Positions 26,207-34,889 of a stretch of 64,000 nucleotides of DNA are shown here, in pieces. The notes beneath the pieces are model-generated. The model searched no databases. It was given only the letters and a program-made list of their open reading frames with translations, and was not told the DNA's origin. The stretch's first letter is position 1; every line of letters begins with the position of its first letter. The position numbers and the translations under genes were made by a program. This DNA is from Acidobacteriota bacterium (GTDB lineage Bacteria > Acidobacteriota > Terriglobia > 20CM-2-55-15), in contig JAJEEE010000024.1 in assembly GCA_022821145.1 (NCBI GenBank), positions 1 to 64,000 on the forward strand. The letters run 5' to 3'.

Positions 26207-27157
26207 ATGACTCGACGCCCCGCATACGCGTTCGTTCTGGCCGCCGTGTTCTCGGTCTCGCTCGCGGCTCGCGGACAGGAACCCGAGTTCCGGCTGCCCG
26301 ACGGCACGCCGGACATCCAGGGAATCTGGACCAACGCCACGATCACGCCGCTGGAGCGCCCGGGCGATCTGGCCGACACGCCGTTCTTCCCGAGTCTCGA
26401 GGCGGCCCGGGAGTATGCGGCCCGCGTCCTGGCCCAGCGGAATCCCGACCGCCGGGACGGGCCGCCGCGGGCCGACGTCTCGCGCGCCTACAACGCGTTC
26501 TGGTGGGACTTCGGCACCGACGTCGTCGAGACGCTGCGGACGTCGCTCGTCGTGGACCCGCCCGACGGGAGGATTCCGGACCGGACGGCCGACGCGGAAG
26601 CACGGGCTGCGGCCCGGCGCGAGGCCAACGCCGGCCGGGCCTTCGACGGCCCGGAGAACCGGCCGCTGGCCGAGCGCTGCATCATCTGGCCGAACGAAGG
26701 ACCCCCGATGCTGCCCAGCGCCTACAACAACAACTACCAGATCGTGCAGTCCCCGGGCTACGTGGTGATCCTCCTGGAGATGATCCACGACGCCCGCATC
26801 ATCCCCACCGGCGGCCGGGATCACCTGCCCGGCGCGGTCCGTCAATGGCTGGGAGACTCCGTCGGCCGCTGGGAAGGCGACACGCTCGTCGTGGAGACCA
26901 CGAACTTCGACGACCGGATGAACTTCAGGGGCGCCAACGTGAACCTGCGCGTCGTCGAGCGGTTCCGGCGCGTGGACGCGGACACGCTGATGTACGAGTT
27001 CACGGTCGAGGACGAAACCACCTGGGAACGATCCTGGTCGGGCGAGATTCCCATGCGGGCGACCGAGGGCCCCCTCTACGAGTACGCTTGCCACGAAGGG
27101 AACGAGAGCCTCGTCGGCGTCCTCAGCGGGGCGCGCCGGCGCGAAGCGGGGGACTGA
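26207..27157 (+). CDS. Secreted acidobacterial protein of unknown function, paralogue B
   Basis: A 316-residue exported protein (MTRRPAYAFVLAAVF leader). It shares with the 24719 protein DGTPDIQGIW, AFDGPENRPLAERCIIW, YNNNYQIVQSPGYVVI, VGRWEGDTLVVETTNFDD, TFTVED-like segments and YEYACHEGNESLVGVL. GGAGGAG precedes the ATG. It lies just after a terminator-like hairpin, so its level may differ from that of the genes before it. It converges with the S41 protease gene, 12 bases away. Confidence 0.78.
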   Translation: MTRRPAYAFVLAAVFSVSLAARGQEPEFRLPDGTPDIQGIWTNATITPLERPGDLADTPFFPSLEAAREYAARVLAQRNPDRRDGPPRADVSRAYNAFWWDFGTDVVETLRTSLVVDPPDGRIPDRTADAEARAAARREANAGRAFDGPENRPLAERCIIWPNEGPPMLPSAYNNNYQIVQSPGYVVILLEMIHDARIIPTGGRDHLPGAVRQWLGDSVGRWEGDTLVVETTNFDDRMNFRGANVNLRVVERFRRVDADTLMYEFTVEDETTWERSWSGEIPMRATEGPLYEYACHEGNESLVGVLSGARRREAGD

Positions 27158-27169
27158 TCGGCGAATTCG

Positions 27170-28765
27170 CTACGGCGCTCCGGACGCGTCGAACGCCGCC
27201 TGGGCGCGAAGCGAGAGCGCCCGGGCTTCCGGCATCAACTCCAACGCTTTCAGGAACTGCGGGTCGGTTTCCAGGCGCGCGCGGCTCGCGACCGGGACGC
27301 CCAGCTTGTCCTGCAGGATCTCGTACTGTATTTCCCGGTTCAGGTAGTCCGCGTTGGCCGCGAATTCCTCGTCGGTGAACTCGATGTCGCGCTCGCGAAT
27401 GTGCGTTGCGAACGTGTCGAGAATCGCGTCCGTGACCCGGAAGGACTCGTCGATGTCGGCGTTGTCCTCCAGGAACTCCCGGGCGAAGCTGTAGAACGCC
27501 TGCGCGATGTTCAGCCTCCGCTGGAAGGCGTTGGTCTCGGGCGGCACGACGCGTTCGTCCGGCGTGATGCCGCCCCCGCCGTGCAGTACGCGTCCGAGGT
27601 CGGACCGGTAGACGTCGTCCGGATCGGGTTCGAAATCGTCGTGCTCGGTCACCCGGTTGTTGATGTAGTCGAACTCGGACACGCCTTCGTAGTCGCGCTG
27701 GATCAGCCGGCCGCTGGGCGTGTACCACTTCTGCGTCGTCAACGTCAGGATCGCCTGCCGGCTGATCGGCAACAGCGACTGGACCAGGCCCTTTCCGAAG
27801 CTCGTCTCCCCGACGATCAGGCCGCGGTCGTGGTCCTGGACGGCTCCGGCGACGATCTCGGACGCGCTCGCGCTGTTCCGGTCGATCAGGACGACCAGCG
27901 GGAAGAGGTTGCGGTCGTTGGTCCGCGTCGACGGGAACTCGCGGTTCGAGCCGCGCGTGCGGCCGCGAGTTTCCACGATCAACTGGTCGCGCTGCAGAAA
28001 CGTTTCCGACACCTCGATGGCCGATTGCAGCGCGCCGCCCGGATTGGCGCGCAAATCCAGGACCAGCCCCTCCAGGTTCGCGGGGTCCAGCTCGCGCAGG
28101 GCCGAGCGCAACTCGTCGCCGCTCGTCTCGTTGAACGACGCCAGGCGGATGTAGCCGATGCCGTCGTCACGGACGAACTTGTTGGTGACCGAGAAGCTGG
28201 CGATCTCGTCACGGACGATCGTCATGTGAATCGGTTGGTCGAAGCCGCGCCGCACCAGTGTCACGTCGACCGGGGTGCCCTTGGGCCCCCGCAGCCTGTT
28301 GACCACGTCGTTCAGGTTCCAGCCCTCGATGGCCTCGCCGTTGACGTGGCTGAACACGTCGCCCACGCGGAGGCCGGCCCGTTCGGCGGGTGAGCCCGCG
28401 AACGGGGGTTCGATGATCATCACCTGGCCCAGCCGCGCCATGACGCGAATCCCCAGACCGTAGTAGCGGCCCTCCAGCTCCTGCCGCCGCGCCGTGGCGT
28501 TCTCGGGACGGATGAAGGACGAGTGCGGGTCCAGGGTGCGCAACATCCCGTCGATGGCGCCGTAGACGGCGGCGTTCGTGCTCACGGGAGTCGCGGCGTT
28601 CTCCTCCAGAAGCGCCAGCAGGCTGCTGAAGGTCCGCATCGAGGCGTCCAGATCCTGCGGCGTTTGCGTTCGGGCCTGAGAGGTGGCGCCATCGACGCCG
28701 AAGAGCATGGCGAGCGCGACTACGGCCGTTCCCGGCAGGACCGCTGACGAAAGTCGGTGTCTCAT
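27170..28765 (-). CDS. S41 family C-terminal-processing protease
   Basis: A 531-residue exported serine protease of the CtpA/Prc family. It has a signal peptide (MRHRLSSAVLPG to TSQA) and a PDZ domain (about 95-190; AGSPAERAGLRVGDVF, VNGEAIEGW, VTLVRRG). The S41 core has DLRANPGG, the Ser in NSASASEI (about S300) and the Lys in SFGKG (about K325), a Ser-Lys dyad. The C-terminal about 120 residues are helical. Such enzymes trim or degrade periplasmic proteins. ATG 28765 has GAGGGAG upstream and a good promoter further up, so it is likely monocistronic. Confidence 0.92.
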   Translation of the reverse strand: MRHRLSSAVLPGTAVVALAMLFGVDGATSQARTQTPQDLDASMRTFSSLLALLEENAATPVSTNAAVYGAIDGMLRTLDPHSSFIRPENATARRQELEGRYYGLGIRVMARLGQVMIIEPPFAGSPAERAGLRVGDVFSHVNGEAIEGWNLNDVVNRLRGPKGTPVDVTLVRRGFDQPIHMTIVRDEIASFSVTNKFVRDDGIGYIRLASFNETSGDELRSALRELDPANLEGLVLDLRANPGGALQSAIEVSETFLQRDQLIVETRGRTRGSNREFPSTRTNDRNLFPLVVLIDRNSASASEIVAGAVQDHDRGLIVGETSFGKGLVQSLLPISRQAILTLTTQKWYTPSGRLIQRDYEGVSEFDYINNRVTEHDDFEPDPDDVYRSDLGRVLHGGGGITPDERVVPPETNAFQRRLNIAQAFYSFAREFLEDNADIDESFRVTDAILDTFATHIRERDIEFTDEEFAANADYLNREIQYEILQDKLGVPVASRARLETDPQFLKALELMPEARALSLRAQAAFDASGAP

Positions 28766-28791
28766 CGCGGGGTCTCCCTCCAAGTCGGTTC

Positions 28792-28820
28792 AGTATACGC
28801 AACCGCCCGCCACATATCCA
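28792..28820 (-). promoter_or_regulatory. Promoter of the S41 protease gene
   Basis: On the minus strand TGGATA (28820-28815), a 17-base spacer and TATACT (28797-28792, 5 of 6) lie 26 bases before the start codon. Confidence 0.45.
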
Positions 28821-28873
28821 CGTTTCCGCGCCGCGCATCGCCGGGCGGGACCGTCCGCCACGCGCCTCCCGTT

Positions 28874-28884
28874 CGTGTTAGCAT
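28874..28884 (+). promoter_or_regulatory. Extended -10 promoter candidate for ligJ
   Basis: CGTGTTAGCAT contains an extended -10 (TG-n-TAGCAT) exactly 52 bases before the ligJ ATG. The same 11 bases stand at the same distance before the DoxX-like gene at 60856. No clear -35 is visible. Confidence 0.35.
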
Positions 28885-28936
28885 CCTGCTCTTTCGGGAC
28901 CGGGCGTGGCCCGGCCGTCAACCGGAGGACGCGCGC

Positions 28937-29953
28937 ATGATCATCGATTGTCACGGACATTACACCACCGCGCCGCCGGCCCTGGAGGACTACCGGAAGC
29001 GGCAGATCGCCGGTTTGGCCGAGTCCGGCCGCGCCGCCGAAAAGGGCGTCGTCGACATCACCGACGCCGAGTTGGCGGACAGCGTGGAAGGCGCGCAGTT
29101 GAAGTTCCAGCGGGAGCGCGGCAGCGACCTGACGCTGTTCTCGCCGCGCGCGTCCCGGATGGGCCATCACGTCGGCAACGAGACGACGAACCGGCACTGG
29201 GCCGAGCACTCGAACGACGTCATCCACCGCATCTGCAAGCTGTATCCGGAGAACTTCGTCGGGGTGTGCCAGTTGCCGCAGGTTCCCGGAGCGCCGCCCG
29301 CCAACTGCATCCCCGAGCTGGAGCGGGCGGTGACGGAGCTGGGGATGGTCGGATGCAACCTCAACCCGGACCCGTCCGGCGGCTTGTGGACAGACCCGCC
29401 CCTGACCGACCGGTACTGGTATCCGTTCTACGAAAAGATGGTGGAGCTGGACGTTCCGGCGATGGTGCACGTCAGCGCCTCGTGCAACCCCAACTTCCAT
29501 GCGACCGGCGCGCACTACCTGAACGCCGACACGACGGCGTTCATGCAGTTCCTGATGAGCGACCTGTTCCGGGACTTTCCCACGCTGCGGTTCATCATTC
29601 CCCACGGGGGCGGCGCCGTGCCGTATCACTGGGGCCGGTACCGCGGGCTCGCGCAGGACAACAAGCGGCCGTTGCTGGTCGATCTGATCCGGGACAACAT
29701 CTTCTTCGACACGTGCGTTTATCACATGGCCGGCATCGAGCTGCTCACCCGGATCGTACCGGCCGCCAACATCCTGTTCGGTTCGGAGATGGTCGGCGCC
29801 GTGCGCGGAATCGATCCGGAGACCGGGCACCACTACGACGACACGAAGCGGTATCTCGACCGAGCGGACTGGTTGATGGACGCCGACCGGCAGGCCATCT
29901 TCGAAGACAATGCGCGGCGCGTGTATCCGCGATTGAACGCGAGGATTCGGTAG
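28937..29953 (+). CDS. ligJ: 4-oxalomesaconate hydratase
   Basis: A 338-residue amidohydrolase-superfamily protein that resembles LigJ from start to end. Shared stretches are MIIDCHGHYTTAP, ERGSDLTLFSPRAS, NLNPDPSGG, HVSASCN, HYLNADTTAFMQ, IPHGGGAVPYHWGR, FFDTCVYH, FGSEMVGAVRGIDP and NARRVYPRL. Probable metal ligands H6, H8 and H178 and the active-site E284 region are intact. LigJ hydrates 4-oxalomesaconate in the protocatechuate/gallate 4,5-cleavage route, feeding pyruvate and oxaloacetate. It acts in the cytosol. No other genes of the pathway are adjacent, which is unusual, but a tannase lies 5.7 kb upstream. ATG 28937 begins the family's conserved N-terminus. Confidence 0.92.
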   Translation: MIIDCHGHYTTAPPALEDYRKRQIAGLAESGRAAEKGVVDITDAELADSVEGAQLKFQRERGSDLTLFSPRASRMGHHVGNETTNRHWAEHSNDVIHRICKLYPENFVGVCQLPQVPGAPPANCIPELERAVTELGMVGCNLNPDPSGGLWTDPPLTDRYWYPFYEKMVELDVPAMVHVSASCNPNFHATGAHYLNADTTAFMQFLMSDLFRDFPTLRFIIPHGGGAVPYHWGRYRGLAQDNKRPLLVDLIRDNIFFDTCVYHMAGIELLTRIVPAANILFGSEMVGAVRGIDPETGHHYDDTKRYLDRADWLMDADRQAIFEDNARRVYPRLNARIR

Positions 29954-29969
29954 CGGCTTCGACGGGTCT

Positions 29970-29984
29970 CCGGGGCTTCCCCGG
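29970..29984 (+). terminator. Compact GC hairpin after ligJ
   Basis: CCGGGG-CTT-CCCCGG forms a 6-bp stem with a 3-base loop 17 bases after the ligJ stop. No T-run follows, so termination is uncertain. The rest of the 180-base gap (29985-30095) holds nothing I recognise. Confidence 0.3.
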
Positions 29985-30095
29985 GTTACGCGGGTGTCGG
30001 GGCTTGGTGGCCAAGTAGTTGCTTGAGCGCGGCGTCAGTCCGAAAACACAACGCACTACCCGTGTGTGAACGCCCCGACCGTTCCCCAGTCAGGT

Positions 30096-30124
30096 TTGAA
30101 GCCGGCCGACGCTTGCGTTAGAGT
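30096..30124 (+). promoter_or_regulatory. Candidate promoter of module copy 2
   Basis: TTGAAG (30096-30101), a 17-base spacer and TAGAGT (30119-30124) lie only nine bases before the ATG at 30134. If real, the message would be leaderless or nearly so, which fits the lack of a Shine-Dalgarno sequence there. Confidence 0.35.
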
Positions 30125-30133
30125 AGCTGCGGC

Positions 30134-31075
30134 ATGGTGGCTCGATCGCCGCATATCAATCGCAGAGGCTTCGTGCAGACGGCGGTGGGCGGCATGGCCG
30201 CGGCTTGTCTGGCCAGCGTCCGCCCAGTCCGGGCGTCCGCCCAATCGGCGCGCATCGCCGCGCAATCCCTCGGCGGCAACCTCTTCCTGCTGACCGGGGC
30301 CGGGGCCAACGTCGTTGTCCGCACCGGCGACGGTGGCGCCGTCATGGTCGACGGCGGCGCGGCGGAGCGTTCCGGCGAGCTGTTGACCACGGTCTCGGCC
30401 CTGCCTGGAAGCGGCCCCGTCCACACGTTGTTCGACACCCACTGGCATCCCGAGCAGACGGGCTCGAACCGCGTCCTGGGTCCGTCGGGCGCGCGGATCG
30501 TCGCGCACGAAAACACGCGCTTGTGGCTGACGACGGACGTGACGCGCCCATGGGACGACCGTACGCACCCGCCGTTGCCCGAGGAGGCGCAGCCGAACGA
30601 CACCTTCTACGAGACGTACGGGTTGGGCGCCGGCGCCGAACGGATCGAATGCGGCCACATGCCGCAGGCCCATACCGACGGCGACATCTACGTGCGCTTC
30701 CCCGAGGAGAACGTCCTGGTCGCCGGCGGCGTACTGTCGTCGGAAGACTGGCCGCTGGTGGACTGGTGGACCGGCGGTTGGATCAACGGGATGGTCGACG
30801 GCCTCCGGACGCTCGTCGAGGCGTGCGACGACGACACGACCATCGTGCCCGCTGACGGTCCGGTCATGGCGCGCGCCGAACTGGAGGCCCAGCTCGCGAT
30901 GTACGGCGAGATTTCCCAGCGCCTCCGGGCCATCATGTACAACGGCTTGAGCCCCGCCGACGCCGTGGCGGAACGGCTCACCGAATCCCACGACGCGCGG
31001 CTGGGCGGCGACGCGGACTTCTTCATCCGGCGCGCGTTCGAGAGCATGTGGGGCCATTTCACGCCGGATGCGTAA
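30134..31075 (+). CDS. Tat-exported MBL-fold protein with altered metal site, module copy 2
   Basis: A 313-residue protein with a Tat leader (R10-R11-GFVQT) and a metallo-beta-lactamase fold. The usual HxHxDH is H103-W-H105-P-E107-Q108, so the second metal site Asp and His are replaced by Glu and Gln. H180 (AHTDGD) is kept. The bridging Asp position is G199 and the last His position reads ADG instead of GHG. It is therefore unlikely to be a standard two-zinc hydrolase. Its stop overlaps the start of the DUF1592 gene. A same-length paralogue heads copy 3 at 44983, so it is a regular part of the module. Confidence 0.85.
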   Translation: MVARSPHINRRGFVQTAVGGMAAACLASVRPVRASAQSARIAAQSLGGNLFLLTGAGANVVVRTGDGGAVMVDGGAAERSGELLTTVSALPGSGPVHTLFDTHWHPEQTGSNRVLGPSGARIVAHENTRLWLTTDVTRPWDDRTHPPLPEEAQPNDTFYETYGLGAGAERIECGHMPQAHTDGDIYVRFPEENVLVAGGVLSSEDWPLVDWWTGGWINGMVDGLRTLVEACDDDTTIVPADGPVMARAELEAQLAMYGEISQRLRAIMYNGLSPADAVAERLTESHDARLGGDADFFIRRAFESMWGHFTPDA

Positions 31076-33575
31076 CGTCGCCATGACTCGATCGATACAA
31101 CCCGTTCTCGCTGTCGGCGGCGTGCTTGCCGTGCTGGCCGGCGCGGCGCCCGTCGAAGCGCAGGAGACATTCGACGCCGCCCCGTTCGTCGAGCGCGCCG
31201 GCGAGCACTGGACCCTGCTCGAGACGTACTGCATGGGTTGTCACAACGCGAACGTGTTGGCCGGCGGCGTGGACTTCACGGCGCTCGCGCCGGCGTCCGT
31301 GCCCGAGGAGGCCGAGACCTGGGAACGGGCCGTCCGCAAGCTGCGCGGAAGCATGATGCCGCCTCCCGGCGCGCCTCGACCCGATTCGGTCCGAATCGAC
31401 GCTTTCGTCCGGTGGATGGAAAGCTATCTGGACGCCGCGGCCGCGGGACGCCCCCGGCCGGGCCGCGTCGTCCTGCATCGCCTGAACGCCAAGGAATACG
31501 CCAACGCGGTTCGCGACATGCTCGCCCTGGAGCTCGATCCGGCCGAAGTGCTGCCCCAGGACGAGCAGAGCGACGGCTTCGACAACGTCGCCGACGTGCT
31601 GCAGACCACGCCCACGTTCTTCAGCCAGTACGTGGCGGCCGCGCGTTCCGTGGCCGTCCAGGCCGTGGGCCGGGCCGATCCCGGACCCGGCAGCCGGTCC
31701 TACGTCCGGCCCGCGGACCAGGAGGGCAAGCAGTCGGGCCACGTGGACGGCCTGCCGCTGGGCACGCGCGGCGGGTTCGCCGTGGAGCACATGTTTCCGG
31801 CCGACGGCGAATACCGGGTCAACGTGAACGACATGTTCCCGGGCGACATCTACTTCGCCGGCGCCGAGCACGCGAACGACCTGATCGTGTTGTTGGACGA
31901 CGTCGAGATCTACAGGACGCGGATCGGCGGGGACGACGACCTGCGGGCCATCGACACCGATCAGTCCCCGGCGATCGACGCCATCAACGCGCGATTGAAG
32001 GACATCGGCTTCACGACGACGGCCGGCCCCCACACCGTGGCGGTGACGTTCCTGGCGCGCACGTTCGCCGAATCCGACCAGCAGTTGTCGCTGCTCGCCC
32101 CGGGCGGCGGCATGGACCGGCTGATGCGCATCACCGGGTTCGAGGTCCGCGGGCCGTTCAATCCGACCGGCCTCTCGGAAACGCCTTCGCGGGCGCGCAT
32201 ATTCGGTTGCTATCCGGAATCCGAGTCCGAGGAGCGGACCTGCGCCTCCGAGATACTCGAACGGCTCGCGCGGCAGGCCTACCGGCGGGGGCCGACGTCC
32301 GCCGACATGGACGTGTTGCTCGGGTTCTTCGACGCGGGCCGGGCGGAGGGCGGCTTCGACGAAGGCGTCCGGAGCGCGCTGACGCGCATCCTGGCCAGCC
32401 CGTTCTTCCTCTACCGCGCCAGCGAGCCGGATCCGGACGACGGCGCGATGGACGGCTCCGATCGACTGGGGGGGCTGGAGCTGGCGTCGCGGCTCGCCTT
32501 CTTCCTGTGGAGCAGCATTCCCGACGACGCGCTCCTCGACCTGGCGGAGTCCGGGCGCCTGTCCGATCCATCGGTCCTGGAAGCCGAGGTCCGCCGCATG
32601 CTGGCGGATGCGAAGTCGGAGACGCTGGCGCGGAATTTCGCCTACCAGTGGCTGCAGCTTCAGGCCATCGACGAGATCGATCCGGATCCGAACGTCTTCC
32701 CGTTCGCCGCCAACCACCGCACCGTCGTCGGCGTCGACGGCGACCTGCGGAGCGACATGACCGAGGAGATCATGCTGTTCGTCGACAGCGTGATCCGCGA
32801 GGACCGCAGCGTCCTGGAACTGTTGACGGCGGACTACACGTACCTGAACGAGCGGCTGGCCTTGCACTACGGCGTCGGCAGCGTCCGGGGCGGCCGGTTC
32901 CGCCGCGTCACGGTCGGCGACACGGTCCGCCGCGGCCTGTTGGGGAAGGCCGGCGTCCTGATGGTGTCGTCCTATCCCGACCGGACCTCGCCGGTCCGCC
33001 GCGGCGCCTGGATCCTGGAGAACATCACGGGAACGCCGCCCTCGCCGCCGCCGCCCGACGTGGAGGCGCTGCTCGACGACAACGAGGTCGGCGCGAAGGA
33101 CTTCAGGTCCGTCCGCGACCGGTTGGCCGCCCACCGCGCGCAGCCGAGCTGCAACGGGTGTCACGGGATCATGGACCCGCTGGGTTTTGCGCTCGACAAC
33201 TTCGACGCCGTGGGCCGGTGGCGCGACGTGGAGATGTTCGCGGGCACGCCGATCGACGCGTCCGGCGAGCTGCCCGACGGCACGCCGCTCGCCGGTCCCG
33301 ACGACCTGCGCGCGGCGCTGCTGCGGAGGCCCGACCAGTTCGTTCAGACGTTGACCGAGAAACTGTTGCTGTATGCGCTCGGCCGCACCGTGGAACACCA
33401 CGACATGCCGGCCGTGCGGACCATCGTGCGGAACGCGGCGGAAGACGGATACCGGTTCTCGTCGATCGTTTCGGGCATCGTCCTGAGCGATCCGTTCCGC
33501 CTGGTGGAGTCCGTGGACGCGCCGAACGCGTCCGGATCCGTGGACGCGCCGGACGCGGCCGGAGACGAGGAGTAG
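31068..33575 (+). CDS. DUF1592-type exported diheme-cytochrome-like protein, module copy 2
   Basis: An 835-residue paralogue of the protein at 103. It has an N-terminal leader (VLAVGGVLAVLAGAAPVEAQ) and CxxCH motifs at C55-H59 (CMGCHN) and C695-H699 (CNGCHG). Between them are the DUF1587, DUF1595, DUF1592 and DUF1588 stretches (VLHRLNAKEYANAVRD, ASRLAFFLWSSIPDDALLD, TADYTYLNERLALHYG), and a DUF1585 end follows. ATG 31068 overlaps the preceding stop by eight bases; ATG 31083 is an alternative start. No strong ribosome site is visible, which suggests translational coupling to the MBL gene. Confidence 0.9.
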   Translation: MRNVAMTRSIQPVLAVGGVLAVLAGAAPVEAQETFDAAPFVERAGEHWTLLETYCMGCHNANVLAGGVDFTALAPASVPEEAETWERAVRKLRGSMMPPPGAPRPDSVRIDAFVRWMESYLDAAAAGRPRPGRVVLHRLNAKEYANAVRDMLALELDPAEVLPQDEQSDGFDNVADVLQTTPTFFSQYVAAARSVAVQAVGRADPGPGSRSYVRPADQEGKQSGHVDGLPLGTRGGFAVEHMFPADGEYRVNVNDMFPGDIYFAGAEHANDLIVLLDDVEIYRTRIGGDDDLRAIDTDQSPAIDAINARLKDIGFTTTAGPHTVAVTFLARTFAESDQQLSLLAPGGGMDRLMRITGFEVRGPFNPTGLSETPSRARIFGCYPESESEERTCASEILERLARQAYRRGPTSADMDVLLGFFDAGRAEGGFDEGVRSALTRILASPFFLYRASEPDPDDGAMDGSDRLGGLELASRLAFFLWSSIPDDALLDLAESGRLSDPSVLEAEVRRMLADAKSETLARNFAYQWLQLQAIDEIDPDPNVFPFAANHRTVVGVDGDLRSDMTEEIMLFVDSVIREDRSVLELLTADYTYLNERLALHYGVGSVRGGRFRRVTVGDTVRRGLLGKAGVLMVSSYPDRTSPVRRGAWILENITGTPPSPPPPDVEALLDDNEVGAKDFRSVRDRLAAHRAQPSCNGCHGIMDPLGFALDNFDAVGRWRDVEMFAGTPIDASGELPDGTPLAGPDDLRAALLRRPDQFVQTLTEKLLLYALGRTVEHHDMPAVRTIVRNAAEDGYRFSSIVSGIVLSDPFRLVESVDAPNASGSVDAPDAAGDEE

Positions 33576-33577
33576 CG

Positions 33578-34888
33578 ATGTTCATCACACGGAAGCGACT
33601 GTCCCGCAGAACCGTTCTCAAGGGCGTCGGAGCCGCCGTCGGCCTGCCCCTGCTGGACGCGATGGTGCCCGCCGCGACCGCGTTGTCGCAGACGGCGGCG
33701 GCGCCCGCGCCGCGGCTCGGCTTCGTCTACGTCCCGCACGGCGCGGTCATGGAGCGGTGGACGCCGTCGGCGACGGGCGCGGACTTCGAGTTCACCGAGA
33801 TCCTGGGATCGCTCGCCCCGTACCGGGACCGGGTGACCGTGGTGAGCGGCCTGAGGAACGAGGCCGGCGAGAGCCCGACGCCGCACGCGATCACGGCCGG
33901 GACGTGGCTGAACTGCGCCGCGCCGGCCGTCCAGCACAGCCCCCTGGCGGGCACGAGCGCCGACCAGGTGGCCGTCGAGCGGATCGGCGGCGACACGCCG
34001 TTCCCGTCCCTGGAGATGTGCACCGAGCCGGGCGGGCCGTGCGATCCGGGTTACGGGTGCAGCTACGGGCACACGATCTCGTTCCGGACGCCGACGCAGC
34101 CGCTGCCGATGGAGTACAACCCGCGCAAGCTGTTCTACCAGTTGTTCGGACAGGGGGACACCCCCGAGGAACGCGTGCGGATCGTGGGCGAAACGCGCAG
34201 CATCCTGGATTCGATCGCGCTCGACGCGCGCGCCCTGGCGAGCCGGCTGGCGGTTCCGGACCGCAACAAGGTCGGCGACTACCTCGACGCGGTCCGCGAG
34301 GTCGAGCGCCGCATCCAGACCATGGAGGAGCGCGACATCTCGAACCTGGAGTTGCCCGACGCCCCCGTCGGCGTCCCGGCGGATTTCGAGCGGCACGTCG
34401 ACCTGATGTTCGACCTGATCGCGCTGGCCTACCAGGCCAACCTCACTCGGGTCGTGACGTTCATGATGGGCAAGGAAGTCAGCATGCGGACGTTCAACAA
34501 CGTCGGCGTTCCCGACGCCTTCCACCCGCTGTCGCACCACGGCGAGAACGAGGCCAACAAGGAAAAGCTGGCGCGCGTCCAGGCGTGGCACACGGAACGG
34601 TTCGCGCGGTTCGTCGGCACGCTGGCCGCGATGCCCGACGGCGACGGTTCGATGCTGGACCACGCGATCCTGCTCTACGGCAGCAACATGTCGAACAGCA
34701 ACGAGCACGACAACGACCCGCTGCCCTCGGTCCTGGTCGGCGCGGGTTACGGGCGGGTCCGGGGCGGCCGGCACCTGGCCTACCCGCAGGACACGCCGCT
34801 GGCCAACCTGCTGCTGACGATCCTGGACCGGGCGGGCATCGAGGCCGATGCGATCGGCAACAGCACCGGCGCGTTCCCGGAGGTCTAG
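33578..34888 (+). CDS. DUF1552 (HXXSHH) family Tat-exported protein, module copy 2
   Basis: A 436-residue protein with a Tat leader (SRRTVLKGVG, then AVGLPLLDAMVPAA), the signature H316-P-L-S-H-H321, and the same middle and C-terminal landmarks as copy 1 (QPLPMEYNP, LYGSNMSNSN). It starts two bases after the DUF1592 stop, with GACGAGGAG spanning the junction as ribosome site. The reading frame is open far upstream, across the DUF1592 gene, but that part has no sense as protein; ATG 33578 is the family start. Confidence 0.9.
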   Translation: MFITRKRLSRRTVLKGVGAAVGLPLLDAMVPAATALSQTAAAPAPRLGFVYVPHGAVMERWTPSATGADFEFTEILGSLAPYRDRVTVVSGLRNEAGESPTPHAITAGTWLNCAAPAVQHSPLAGTSADQVAVERIGGDTPFPSLEMCTEPGGPCDPGYGCSYGHTISFRTPTQPLPMEYNPRKLFYQLFGQGDTPEERVRIVGETRSILDSIALDARALASRLAVPDRNKVGDYLDAVREVERRIQTMEERDISNLELPDAPVGVPADFERHVDLMFDLIALAYQANLTRVVTFMMGKEVSMRTFNNVGVPDAFHPLSHHGENEANKEKLARVQAWHTERFARFVGTLAAMPDGDGSMLDHAILLYGSNMSNSNEHDNDPLPSVLVGAGYGRVRGGRHLAYPQDTPLANLLLTILDRAGIEADAIGNSTGAFPEV

Positions 34889-34889
34889 G

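Noticed and set aside
29985-30095. Repeated GGGGCTT-like stretches after ligJ
   Set aside because: Too short and irregular to call a repeat family or an RNA gene.
31238-33577. Upstream part of the frame that ends in the DUF1552 gene of copy 2
   Set aside because: Open by chance across the DUF1592 gene; the family start with its Tat leader is at 33578.
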